This document shows, in pieces, positions 22,331 to 34,700 of a DNA stretch of 64,000 bases. The notes under the pieces are model-generated. The model was not told the origin of the DNA. It saw nothing but the letters and a program-made list of their open reading frames with translations, and searched no databases. How positions within the stretch are numbered: position 1 is the first letter of the stretch; each line of letters opens with the position of its first letter. The DNA comes from Anticarsia gemmatalis (lineage: Eukaryota > Arthropoda > Insecta > Lepidoptera > Erebidae). Both the position numbers and the translations under genes were made by a program. The stretch lies in the NCBI RefSeq assembly GCF_050436995.1, contig NC_134758.1, forward strand, positions 3,038,001 through 3,102,000, given 5' to 3'.

Positions 22331-23811
22331 CCGATAGTGATAAAGCGCTGCACATTAACGTTAGCTAAACTAAACTACAACCGAGTCTAGACTTCATTTA
22401 GGATATTAATATAATGTCTAAATGTATTCCGTTCCACTGTGTCTATAAGCACGGTTATGATGGCGTTAAAATATCGACGTTCCTTTGTTATGAAAGCTAC
22501 ACTGACGGAACTGTTTCGTTGACTTCAAAATTTAATCATTCGTAAGTTATTACCCTCCCGTGGAAAGCATTAAGGTAATGTTTTCATCGCCTTTAATTAA
22601 ACGATTATGGCGCTCATTAAGTTGAAGTATCGTAATCATAAACGCAATAAAAACGCTTTGGTAGCAAATAGGACTTCCGATTGGACATTCATGATTGCGT
22701 TCAGTGAGTTGGAGTGTGCGGTTAGATTTATTCTCACCCGACCTACTGACTCTTGTCTGCGGTTACTTCGGCCGAATTGAATCGTTAAGATGCGGGGACT
22801 CGGGGACATGTCCCAAACGAGATGGTGTTATACGACCTACTTAGGTGGGAAAAGGATGGAGGTAAGACAGCCATGTTTCTTTGATCGTTGACGCGTGCCG
22901 ACGGTATGCGGTTTGGTTATGCTTTGACAAAAAACAGACGCATTATCCCGACTACTCTGGCTTATATATTTCTTTATTAGATTATGAATAGTAGTGCTTT
23001 TTACTTAGAGAAATGTTTGACGTCGACGCTTTTTGGTTAATGTACAAAAGGAACAGAAGGTCTTTACTTATGTTAGTGGGTTCTTTTCCCGTCACATACT
23101 TAGTCAAGCTAAAAGCTACCATCTTCAAACCTAACCATTTAGGATATACACGTAAAAGTATTAGGTAGAAAAATACATACCTTTTTCTCTCTCCTTTAGT
23201 TAGAATGCCTCTCATAGACTTTATTAGGTTTCTGGATAGATTTATTTTAAGATTTACGACTTTTAAATATGAGAGACGACTACAATAAAAGTGTTTTTAT
23301 AACATTTTGTTGCGTGGGATCGGCAGACTAAAAGCGTAGGTGAAAATAATTTTATATTACTGCGTCATATTGAGTTGTTGTGCAAATTTTGCGCAATTTT
23401 AGACCTATTATATAGTCTTTGTTGTTTAAGCGATTCCAAGAAAACTTCAGTTACTTAGACACGCTATTGTCTTATTCAAATATTTGACTGTTTACACAAG
23501 CTATGTCTACTGAAAGCAGTCTTTGGCTTGGAATACTATTAATAGACCATATTATTAATGGGTAGATAAACGACTTGCAAACTTTGTTCCCTGTATAAAT
23601 GGATGATCCACATCATTAGGATAAACAACATCAAGGAAAATACAAAACAATCCGACCTAAAAAATATCTTATACCTTCCTACGAGAAGCAATTATCCAAC
23701 ATTTATACACAAATTTGAAATAAATAAAGTCCCCTACAGCCGCCAATTAACCAGTCGTATTTGCGACTGAATCCCACAGTAAATAATAATGTCCATCGTC
23801 CAATTATCTTA
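22331..23811. other. Unannotated spacer
   Basis: AT-rich, no recognisable feature. A minus-strand frame at 22982-23215 lacks splice and domain support. Confidence 0.5.
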
Positions 23812-24035
23812 TAGCGGGCCGGTGACGAGTCACGGGATATAAGGGTCAACTCTCATTTGATATTCTGCTCCCACCCTGCGTAATGGAATAACGTTGTGAG
23901 CTCACCGACGCCCGATACGATCGATCTACATCCCTATATATTTTATTTTCGTAAATTGTACCGAATGATGTCCGGTAACCCTTGTCAGGTTACTAAAAAT
24001 GTGTCTGATGGACTGCGAGAGTCCCCGGCCCGCTA
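23812..24035. mobile_element. Possible MITE with 11-bp inverted ends
   Basis: TAGCGGGCCGG at 23812-23822 is the exact reverse complement of CCGGCCCGCTA at 24025-24035, enclosing about 200 bp with no coding capacity. Inside is a short palindrome GTGACGAGTCAC. The same end sequence TAGCGGGCCGGTA reappears alone at about 60499-60511. No clear target duplication is seen, so the element assignment is tentative. Confidence 0.4.
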
Positions 24036-25290
24036 AAATCACACAATGTTGCCAGTTATTTTAATGCTACTTTTTTTACTTGTCACTTACCCTGCGTGCA
24101 TATGTAACGGACATTCAACCATAGGCTACCTATTTTGGTAACGTTATATTTTTTCTCCACAATAAAGTAATTTCAGCTGAAACAGAACAAGGTCGGGGTA
24201 GTAAACGTACTGTCTAAAATAACGCGATGTACGTGAACCTAAAAAGTCACCTACTTGATTATCTATTTGATTTACAGAACGGATAATAAAATGTAATACA
24301 GTAATGGATAATAAACACACGAATGGAACAGCGGTGAGGGACACGCAATTCAGCGAAGTAATTTTTCACGTGAATGCATTCTAAACAGTGGATTACACCA
24401 CACGCCAACCGACGGCTTTTACGATTGCACACGTACAACTTTTATAAAATGAATTACTAAAAACTAACATAAATCACAATAACAGCTTTTAATGTTGCTC
24501 GTAATTTTATAAAACATTTTAAAAGGCAATATGCATTTAAATTCAACTCGCATGTTGTAAAGTTATTGTAGATTTATTCCAGTTGATAATCTTGTTACAG
24601 TTGTTAGTGGATGTAATCGCGTTTATACATCTGAATAGTCGGGGATTATCTTTGCATATGAATTGTTACACTAAAGAAAGTATATTTGTCGTTTTGTCTT
24701 TATTTGTTATTCGACTCGTTTACTTTAATTGCGTTGAACCCTGTTAATAAGACGTGCGTCTTACAAGACACTTTGCACACTTTAGTTGTTTGAAATTTTC
24801 GAAACTCAAGAATGCGCCTCAATAGCGATATTAGAATGTACAACTGTATTTTTTCACGATGATTTATTGAATAAAGGTAAATTGTAATATCCATTAAAAT
24901 TGACAGGCTCGGTAGAAGAATTATGTCAGAGGTCCACAGAGTCGACAAATAAATTATGTCTGGCATGCGCGACGTCAGGGACGCCCGTCGCGCTCTTAAC
25001 TCTTATTTTATACTTATCGGTACAACACTTTTATCTCCGCATAAAATGCTATGCAGGATGCTTTTAAAATTATATTATGCAGAAGCAGACTGCTAAGAGG
25101 GTTTAACTGTACTTTTAAAACGCTCTTTTAAAATGTAAATACGCGCATACAATTCTCACACACAGCAAACTTGACGATTTATGTTTTAATTTCCAAGATC
25201 AACTCGAAAATTATAATATAAATAGCTTAAACTTTATATTTTATACACGCTCAAAGTTATTTGAGTGTAGTACGCTATCACAACTTTTCA
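24036..25290. other. Unannotated spacer
   Basis: AT-rich. A minus-strand donor-like site at about 24,084 has an acceptor upstream, but all three frames between them contain stops. Frames at 24144-24344 and 24700-24966 are not supported. Confidence 0.5.
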
Positions 25291-25725
25291 ATTTAGGTGC
25301 CGTCGATGCGGCGCCGCGGAACAGGGCGCAGAATCAAGTTATAGCAACACAGTGAACGCGTTAGACGAACCGCATAGAATATTTCCACGTTTCTATTTGT
25401 GTACGTTGCGGAAAAATAAAGTTAAATCAGACGCGTTAACGCGTCGCTTGGCGGGGATTGCCGCGAAATTGTTTCGCTGTTTTGTGTAGGGCGTTTAAAG
25501 TGTTTTTTACTCGGTTTGCTAATGGACGCGGACTTTACTTACCGCCCCGTTCCGTTCCGCGCTTGTTTACTATTAATTGCGCCTTTTGTCGCCTACAGCT
25601 GCTGTCTCGCCGGTAGGATACGCCTGCGGTCGCTCTGCGCCCAGTTACAACCTTTATGGATGTTTACGCTGCGCGCGCTAGAAACGAGTCGGCGATTTTG
25701 TCGCCATTTGCGCTACTGAAATAAA
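25290..25725. promoter_or_regulatory. CpG-dense block with possible non-coding exon on the minus strand
   Basis: The most CpG-dense patch in the window (GATGCGGCGCCGCGG, GACGCGTTAACGCGTCGC, GCTGCGCGCGC). On the minus strand a good acceptor (GATTTTTTATTTCAG, plus-strand 25716-25730) and a consensus donor (GGGGCG|GTAAGTAAA, plus-strand junction 25542/25543) delimit 173 nt with stops in every frame. It could only be a 5' UTR or non-coding RNA exon. On the plus strand an ATG frame at 25522-25719 gives 65 residues with a hydrophobic start and no known domain. The palindrome GACGCGTTAACGCGTC stands out. Regulatory DNA is the simplest reading. Confidence 0.35.
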
Positions 25726-26685
25726 AAATCTTGTATTTTCGTGGCTAATTAAGCTGTTTATGTTTTAGTGATAGTTTCCAAAACGAATTAGGCTTAAGAA
25801 TGTAACCGTATTTTAGTCTAAATGTATTTTTTATTATTCTTCAATTAGGTCCTTTTTAAGCTAACATTTGAGTGTTTGTGCAAAAGTACGTAATTCAAAG
25901 TACGTCAATATCAGTAATTGCCAACAATATAACAATGTGTCATTAAAAGATAATTATGGTGTTCTTACGCTTATTTTACCAACCCTAAAATAAAAAATAC
26001 ATGCTCTAAAATAGTTACATGTGTTTCCCGTTTGCCTCCAAATAGAGGAGCTATATTTAAGTAAATAGAAATCACAATGTCTGTATTTACATTGAATCTT
26101 TCCGCTGCCATTGCAGCAGTTTCGGTACAGTATAAACCGCAAACAACTACCCGCGTTGTTTCCATTTCACGCAGAAGTAGAGAACTGCATGCGGTCCCAG
26201 ATTTTTTGTTATATTTTTTTCTCCCGTTGCTCGGGAAATAATTTTATTTATCGCTGTCGTGGTCCGTTGTCGCGCCAGCGTTGACTCGCAACTTTTTAAT
26301 TAAATTATTCACTTGATAATTGTTGGTGCAGGAGTGATAGCCCCGCCATTTTTGTATTTATTGTTCACCAGCGAGACTGTATTGTAAATTATGAACTTGA
26401 TATTTAAACCAGTTTATATTCCGCATGCTCCTGTGAATATATTATGCTCTAACGGTTCTAATGTAGTGTTGATGTTTAGACGTAGCTCCTGCATTGAATG
26501 ACTGCGTCGTAGTTCAAACTATCTTATTAGGTTTACAATGTAGTACCTATATAAATATTTGTAAATTGTTGCATTATTTATCTTGCTCTTCCTACTGTTT
26601 AATCGAAATAAATGTTAATTTTACAGTTTGTACGTTCCCCATTAAACACTGACAGGGTAGTTTTTTTAGTTAATTTAAAAACGTT
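25726..26685. other. Unannotated spacer
   Basis: Mixed AT-rich sequence, with a CpG-richer patch at about 26,220-26,340. Overlapping minus-strand frames at 25954-26165 have no recognised domain. Confidence 0.45.
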
Positions 26686-26736
26686 TCGTAGACGTGCTAC
26701 GAGAACGCTACGAAGCGACTACGACTGTGCTACGAC
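26686..26736. repeat. Degenerate short repeat of CTACGA
   Basis: The hexamer-like unit CTACGA recurs four times in about 40 bases (GTGCTACGAG, ACGCTACGAA, CGACTACGAC, GTGCTACGAC). Spacing is irregular at 8-14 bp. It resembles a decayed minisatellite or a cluster of a single binding site. Confidence 0.5.
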
Positions 26737-28101
26737 GTAATTACTCGGAGTTTAATTTACGTTTTTACTTATCTTTCGTGTTTTTTCTTGACGTAAGACC
26801 ATTTTAGTGAAGGCAAGACAAGATAATAAGGGAACTAAAGTAGGTGAAACAAAGGAGGAAGTAGCCATGAACAATTTTAGTGCGGCCATCATGTCGTCAC
26901 AAGTTTGCAAGTTTTGACCGCGCCGCAAGTTCCACATAGCGATTTAAGACCCACCAGTATTTTATTGGCGTTGTTCAGTTAATACAAAAGTTGTTGTAAC
27001 TTCGCGACATCGATATTAATATTACAAACTTTACAGAATTTCAGAGGCTTTAATAAGTTTCGCATAAAATTATGTGGTAGAGTTTTCCGAGAGCGGGTGA
27101 GACGCAAAGAATAAATATTGTTTTTCGCAAGCTTTGTACATTCAATAAAGGAATTGTTTTTCAAATTTACACCCTCGGGGCATTTCTTCATGAATAAGTT
27201 AAGATACGTTTTATTTTAAACGTACGCATACGTATATGATTTCCGGCTGGGAAATGTTTCTGGTTTACGTTTAACGAAATAAATTGGAATTGGGTCAATA
27301 TCAATTCATTTACATATACTGATGGGAACATATAGTCTTGATTGACGATGGTCAAACCTTATCACCCAAAACGTAATTTCAGTATTGTTTACAGTTTATC
27401 ATGTCCAATTATGATAAGTAACTTTTCTATCACTTACACACACAGGACGGCAGCTATAAAACAAAATGAACAAAAGCCCTTTACTCCTACAATGTTAAGT
27501 CACCAATCTTCAAGAACTACTAACCATTTTGTTGTCCTTCCACCTGACTTCCATTAAACAATACTACTTTTCCCAAGTACACATTGTTCCCATTTATTTT
27601 GTTTCCCCGGGTAATAGACAACGCATCCGGAAGTACGGATAATGGGTCCCGGGAAAAAATAGAGTGCCTCGACGAAAGCCAGTCAGTGCAACACCTGTCG
27701 CCCGTGACGCGCACTGGTAAACAGCTGCGAATGAATATTTAAAACAAGTAAGTCGTGGAACACGGGTCTTAACACCAGGCCCTCTACAAACCTCCTTGTT
27801 TTCCATCTATTTTTAAATAACTACGTGCATTTACGAAACGAAATACCTAAACAAAGTTATCAAGCAAGTATTCCTTCGTAGAATATTCCATATTCAAATT
27901 TCGCCACTAAGAAAATTCTAACGGTTTTTCCCGTGAAGTATTTCGGAGAGCCGGCTCTAATAAATACAGTAGGTCCTACGAAAGTATATTTCGCAAACTT
28001 AAGAGTGTATATTTTGCAAATTACTTTCTGGATCTCCACATATTTAAGAAAAATATTTTCCTGTTCCTTTTTAATTACTACTTAAACGTTATTATACTTA
28101 C
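26737..28101. other. Unannotated spacer
   Basis: No recognisable gene or repeat. Frames at 26752-26937, 26979-27191, 27342-27557 and 27520-27806 overlap on both strands and show no domain. Confidence 0.45.
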
Positions 28102-28172
28102 CTTGGTTTTTGTTCTCGAGATTTTTTCAGAACTTTTGTTATTTCTTGGAAATGTTCTTGTCTTTTATAATA
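28102..28172 (-). CDS. Weak candidate exon, minus strand, unidentified
   Basis: On the minus strand an acceptor (TTCTTTCATCATGACTTAG) is followed by 71 nt with one open frame reading YYKRQEHFQEITKVLKKSRE, then QKP. They end at the donor CCAAG|GTAAGTATA. The peptide is lysine- and glutamate-rich and looks helical. The pyrimidine tract is weak, no adjoining exon is found, and the chance of one open frame over 71 nt is not small. Confidence 0.2.
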
Positions 28173-31100
28173 CTAAGTCATGATGAAAGAACATGAGTAG
28201 GTATAATATATGCGAAAAGTATGTCAATTTAGTCGTCGAGTTCGATAGCAGTGACATACCTCGGCGCAGCAGGCCGGCACTTAAGGCGCCACCGATGCAG
28301 ATTGTATGACGCCGTATGATTTACACCGCGCACGCCGCCTACAGCCACCCAGCGCCTGCCAGCGATAAAATGACGCACCAGGGGATTGAAGACACCATTT
28401 GTTCCCTGTTATATTCTCGTATGCGTGCAATTTCTTATCACGTGAGTGTGCTTTAAATTGAGATAAGGCAACCCCTTAAAATAAACGTACAAAAGCTCGT
28501 AATTGGAAATATGTTTAAAAAAACAGTTAATTTCCTTCAAAGACGGATAAGTATCTAAAAAAAAGAAATCTAAATACGTATATTTTTGCTAAGGAAAAAA
28601 TGTAAGTACTTTCCCTAGGGAATAGATGATGAACTCGAATATCATCTTCCATCAAATTTGCTTAACGACCCATAATTTAATACCGCAGAAGCCCCAAAGG
28701 TAATCAAATAGTACGTCATATCCAGGAAATGGTGGTAACAGCAGTCAAAAGCGCAATTAACACTGAAAGTTCGGAACATGGCGGAAAACTTCAAATTAAT
28801 TAATGCAATGTAGGCTTCAAATGTCACGGCACGCAACGCTTTGTCTGTCCGTATCTAACTTGTCTACTTGAGGAGTAAAGAGTTGTACGTGACACTGTGT
28901 TCTATTTAATGATAAATTCCTTTAGATTTTGTAAGTAGGTAATAGATATCAATTTAAAAGAAAATAATTACGATGAATGGAATAAGAATAAAAACATTTC
29001 GAAAAATTAAAGAAAGAAAAATAAAACCAAATGAGCCTGTGCTACAATTATTCGGGCATCTGTCGTTTATAATCATTTTTGATTGGACCTCTCAACTGTA
29101 AGGGCTGTACTTGAATCAGAATTGGATTGGGATTATCTCGATACCGTTTCGAAAGTAACCCCATTAATCTCGATAAGGATCGGCCGAAGCATCGACTGCT
29201 GTTTTATTAGCATGGACTTCTGTTGTTTATGGCTAAAATCTGCGTAAGTTAACTCGAGCGAAAATAAAATAAAAATAATGAGAATTTAATGTTGCTCTTT
29301 GTAAATTCGCCAACCTTTGGTTTCGCAAATATCTTGTTGCCTCATGGTATAAAAATAATGGCAAAAAATTTAATTTCCATTTAGATAGGAGTCTTAATCG
29401 CTCTTGGACTCAGAGACAGTTTAGTAGCAATTGTTATGGTAATGTCTGGAAGGTCTGTGTTTCTGTTTATCAAAATCGTTTAATTAGCGCCCGGGGTCAA
29501 ACAAACGGCGGCCCAACACGCAACTGACGGTTAACTGGCGATCGCACTTGTCCGTTATTTTTTTTAATTTGCTGTCTGCGATCTTTTGTTTCTACATTTT
29601 TTGTGGGAACAGAAAGAATTTTGGTAATGGTTTTCAACGTTTAGAAACGAGATTGTATTGATACAACGTTATTACTCCTTTAAATGAAATGAAACTCGAT
29701 TATCTAAATCAAAACTAATGGATATATCACTAATATATACGATCATTAACTCCCAAAGCAGTTCTGATTAAAGAAACATAACACACCAACAAAATGAACA
29801 CATCCACTAAAGATTAAGAGATCTGTTGTTCCGTACTGACAGGTTATCGCTGCGATGTTCTATCGGCAGCCGTCAATTATTTCCCGCGCCCGGCCCATCC
29901 ATTACCGCCAATCCGCCATATTAACTGCCCACTTTCATCTTTCTACGCCATTTTCCATGCCTTTTGTTGTATAACATCGCTTGTAACTAAGTAACTGTTT
30001 AATAGTATAATCGAATAAAGTGAGGGTAGTTGTACAAATTAATTTATGAAGTGGAAACCTTGAAGCTTTATTTGAATTTATTTTGTGTCGGTTATTGATT
30101 TTGTTGTTGTTAAGTTATTAATGATAGGGAAGATCTATGTACCTATTATATTAAATAGTTACTAAATCGACCGACAAGTTGTCGTCCGACACAAAAATGG
30201 TTTCTTAGCGATCTACAGAGGTTTTAAACTTTTGACAATCATACTAGAAAATTATTTTGCAATAAATATTTTGTGCAGCCACGGTTTCTGATCTATGGTT
30301 GTCTATTTCCCTAAACTTCTTTTGTTTACAAAATACGAAAATTAATTTGTGAATTCTTCTTCTTTTTAATTTAAACAGGGAGTAGCTCTGACGAATTCTA
30401 ATTAACACAACAATTGAGGAGTTTAGCGTTTTTGAGAGATGGACTCGAGACTGCGTGATGAGAATGAGACGTTTTTATAGAGAAACGTGATAAGAGTTTT
30501 TATTACAGTTTATTCAACACAGATAGGTAAATTGCCGTATATTAGCTAAGAGATAAAACTTCGTATAAAATTTACTATTATAAGTAAGAACACATGTAGA
30601 AAAGGAATTCGAAATTCTTACCAAAAGAAGAACCGCCGTATGATGCTCCTATTGCTTCACATAAAATAGAAATTGATCAAAATAATAATGTACAATAAAC
30701 TGCTCCAAACGCAAACAAAATTTTCAAACCAATAAAATAAATAACTACACATAAAAGCACGTTGAACCGAATCAATAACGTTGCAAAACTATTTTTATAA
30801 TTGCTACGTTTTTGTATCAAGGATAAACAAATTGCATGTAATCACGGTGCGTCATTTCGCAACGAGCCATCCCAATCACAATAACACGAACGCCACTCGT
30901 ACCGTTGTCACAAATTGCGAATATCCATTAACCAACTTTCGTATTGTTGGCCGAATAAAAAAATATATATAAAAAACGTCGCAATCCTGTAAATATATGA
31001 AGTTGGATGTAAACAATCCAGCATTTTTCACATGAGGGTAGTCGCTTACAATCGGGTTTTACGTTAATACAGTACCCGCGCGGTCGCAAACTGCCTGCAA

Positions 31101-31704
31101 TGTTTGTATTGAAGTGTCCATTATCGTGATGAGGCGCATGCCATTCACGTTACTACATATAAAAATGTGAGCCCCGACTCTCGCCTGTGTTTGTGCCTAG
31201 ACAGGGAGAGGTGAAATGTCTCATACGACATTTTGATATAGGTATTTATGGACCACTTTAATATTAGAACTGTTAAAGCGCAGGTTTATGGATATTGAAA
31301 CGGCGTATGTGGAGTTTTTAATATGTATACGTTCAATGTAAAACTGAAACACTGTTATGCGATGCTATTATTTTTATTGGCTTTTGTCGTTATACAAACT
31401 GTATATCGGTAACACTAACAGGAAATATTAAATACTGCCAATGACAACAACTATAAAAAAATTATACACGTCTCCTAAACCGTAAGTCTAAAGTGCAATA
31501 CGTTCTTTTTAATCTCCAAAAAGTACTATCGAACAAACTGAATCATGACCCACCATGTGCTCATTTTCTAAAACGCGTCTATATACGCGTAGGTCGAAAT
31601 TGGCTTGAACCTTTCGTTTCCTTGGTAATGAATTTGTTATCTGTCATTATTGCGACCAATCTTTGTGCGCCAATACAATAATGCTTTGCTACCGTTTTCA
31701 ACAG
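28173..31704. other. Spacer with small CpG-rich patches
   Basis: Mostly AT-rich, interrupted by CpG-rich patches at about 28,258-28,385, 29,485-29,545, 29,870-29,960 and 31,070-31,200 (for example CACCGCGCACGCCGCC). A 12-bp palindrome TTCCCTAGGGAA lies at 28611-28622. No coding sequence recognised. The patches may be regulatory. Confidence 0.4.
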
Positions 31705-31776
31705 GCTCCGTGGCGTAGTGGGTTGATGTTACGACTGCGACGCGTCAGGAGTGGGTTCGATACCCACTCAGGGCAT
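31705..31776 (+). mobile_element. tRNA-like SINE head
   Basis: A 72-nt tRNA-like sequence with a pol III A-box (TGGCGTAGTGGG at about 31711) and B-box (GGGTTCGATAC at about 31753). The T arm pairs perfectly (GTGGG with CCCAC), but the acceptor stem has mismatches (GCTCCGT against TCAGGGC, about 5 of 7 pairing) and no clean anticodon stem forms. It is therefore a decayed tRNA or, more likely, the head of a tRNA-derived SINE. The body after it (TATTCGGCCATTATAGG) is not recognised. Confidence 0.6.
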
Positions 31777-34700
31777 GGTTTATTCGGCCATTATAGGAAA
31801 TAATGTAACTATAAAAATTAAATAATATAGGGTAACCAGCATAGTTATTACCCGGTTAAGGAATTGATACACAATTTTGGTCAATAGTGTCTTTATTTAG
31901 TAAAACATTGACATAAACTCTATTATAAACGCAACTTAAATATTCTTTCTAAAAGAACATCAGTCCTTTGTTTCAATAACTTTATACTAATTCAATGTAA
32001 AACACTTAAAAACCATAAATACTAGCGAATACTGTTAATTCAAATGTGTTATCCTTAACAAATATTGCAACAAACTTTAACTTTTTCTTTTCGAACTACA
32101 CGCCTGTCGCACAAACGTCGGACATGAGTTCTATAAATTAAAATGTTACCAATATTCTAAAAATGACATATATCGCAATTAATTTGAACTGGTTACTTTA
32201 GAAATTAAAATAAAAGTATTATTCCTTAACATTGGCAATCACTGTATGATGGGCAATGACTGTAATGGTTACCCTAATCGTTTCACAGATTTCTAAATGA
32301 CGTGCTATTTGATATTTGACACAAAATAGGTTTTTTCGTAGTGAAAAGAGTTTAGACTATTTAGTATTTACATTCTACATTCAAATTAAGAGTGATTTAT
32401 CGAAAACGTATCTACGCAGTGTAATAACAAAGGTCAAAGTCGTATGTAGTCGTAGATACATCATAACACAGTCGTATGCATGTTTAAAATGTCCTAAGTG
32501 CAACTTTGACGATAGAGACGAAATTCTTACTGTTTTGACGGTGTCAAGCGAATTATCGGCAAAATGGGTCATGAATCAGTTGGTTCGATAGTACATGTAA
32601 GTGTGAAGATATAAAATTCTATTGTACCTAACTGTTCATTCTACTTTTTAATATTCGAAGTGCAGTTGAGATGAATGTGTCGCTTACGTTATTCCTCTAC
32701 ATGTAGGTACTATGTACATGTTATATTTTGCACCCGAGTTCGTCCTCACACCCTTCTTTTGTCGCCACTGTTCATGTCATGTTTTCCTCAGGTAATTGAC
32801 TTAAGGCTGTGTATTTTACGTGTTATGTGGGTTACTTTCCACGGTAAGTAGGCAGGCACTAATGAGGAAGTTTGGAAAATTTCCAGTTAATTATTTTATT
32901 TTAAGAATAATTTTGAATCTACTTAACTTGTTGAATAATCTAGCAAAATAATTATAATGAAAACAGAATAGCAAAAAAAAAACATGTTATTATTTCTGTT
33001 TTATAATCGTCACAACAATTTCTAGCATTACTAACAAGCACTTAATTTGTCTGAAATGAACGCAAATATAAACCAAACAGAATACCAGCATAAAATAGCT
33101 TATGAGCTACATCGTAATAGGTTAAGAAATGTAGCGTCTAAACTAACTTTAGATGCAATTACTCGGTTACTGGATACCAAAACACACGCAGTGCATTTCT
33201 ACGAAACGTAGAAACGATGTAACACAAACATACCTAATGAATACTTGACTACAAACAGAAACTAGGCGATATATCTTTACTCGCTCATCGATCTGGGTGC
33301 AGTTACTGGATTTAAGAGTTCGTTTACATGTCGCTTACGTACAATCCGTTGGCGTGTTTATTTCTGTACAAGGAACAAAGTAAGAAACAAGCTTGTTACA
33401 GTTTAACGAATTGTTTCACTTAATTGATACTTAAATTATTTCGCTACGTGTTAAGAAAAGCTCTATAGTTCAATGAAGATCATATGTGGGTGGTTCTGAT
33501 CAAGTAGAGTATGAAATTTTACTTGCAAACAGTTATAACATCACACCTTGTTCCCATTGGCGTTTGACTCATATAAAATAAGGACTGCCGTTTTGTGAAG
33601 CTTTTTCTTCATTTGTGTCATACCTTTATAATATACCTACATAAATCTTGCTAGACAAAATTCTGAGAATGTTTTACTCCATTGTACTATAAAATATCGG
33701 TAAGGACAACCAAATATTGATCTACCCACATAGTTTCAAAGAACTATATCGAGTTAGATCCCAAATAATTTTCACGTAAGTAATAATAAATAAGTTTGGT
33801 AGAAAATCACAAGACACAAAGTGAGTTTATTGTACGTGCATTAGCTTGTTTGTTCCTACCTTCGGCAGCAAACTGTAACATTGTTACTGAGTTAGATTTG
33901 TTCGACGATCGCCTACGAAGTAACAATCGATCGATGTTTAAGCCTCACTATAGATTATATTTTAGATGTTACCTGTTGTTTACTTAACTTTTATTTGATC
34001 AAGGATAGACATGTTTGTTACTACTGTGTTAGGTACCAATGTGACCTAGAAAAAGATAAGGGCTTGGCTTGTTGCAAGACTGGCATCTAATGTACTGTCT
34101 CTTGCAAGACTAGTTCAACTCGTCCGTAACTTAACCAGCTTTTATATGTTTTACATTGAGTCATTTAGAAAATTTTTGAATCATTACAAAATAATCTCGA
34201 CTCTCACATTAAATCAGTTTTCATGTTACACTCATTACATTTTCATTGAAGTTTATTTAAATATTCCCATTCACCTGCCAACGCCCAACGAAGAGCCCTT
34301 AAATCAAACGGATACAAAGCAGAGGTTCCTCATACAGGGCTCAACGTATCATACTACTCACATATTCATAAGCTTGGAGCTAGAACTTAACATTTATTCT
34401 TTCCCCTTGTTTCATAGATGTGTTTAGAACGTTCCGTGTGTAAACAGAGCCACTTGACGCGCGAAATTAAACCTGCGGACATGTTGGAAAGTGGAGGGTA
34501 GTTGTGTTTTTTACGTGTCGTTCGCTGGTTGGTAAAACGTAGTGATAGCAGAATAAAGACTAAATGTTTGTGTACGTAATTTGGACTTTTATTTTAAGAG
34601 GGGAATGCTTTAATGCGAGAGTTAGATGAATTATGTTGGAGCTCATCTTTAACCAAATATTACCTTAGACAAGTATTATTACTACAGCATTTATGTCTCG

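Noticed and set aside
24084..24187. Minus-strand acceptor TTCTGTTTCAG and donor GCAGG|GTAAGTGAC near 24.1 kb.
   Set aside because: All three frames between the sites contain stops, and nothing else suggests a non-coding exon.
31705..31776. Functional tRNA gene.
   Set aside because: A- and B-boxes and the T arm are good, but the acceptor stem has mismatches and no proper anticodon arm forms; a SINE head is more likely.
32316..32591. 91-codon frame with a CLKCPKC zinc-finger-like string.
   Set aside because: A single CxxC pair with no second half, a frame overlapped by an opposite-strand frame, and no splice or start context.
32792..32843. Acceptor TTTTCCTCAG and donor CACG|GTAAGTAGG enclosing 52 nt with one open frame (VIDLRLCILRVMWVTFH).
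   Set aside because: Splice consensus pairs at this spacing are expected several times by chance in 64 kb, and there is no neighbouring exon or start context.
34146..34427. 93-codon plus-strand frame.
   Set aside because: No domain, AT-driven residue composition and no exon signals.
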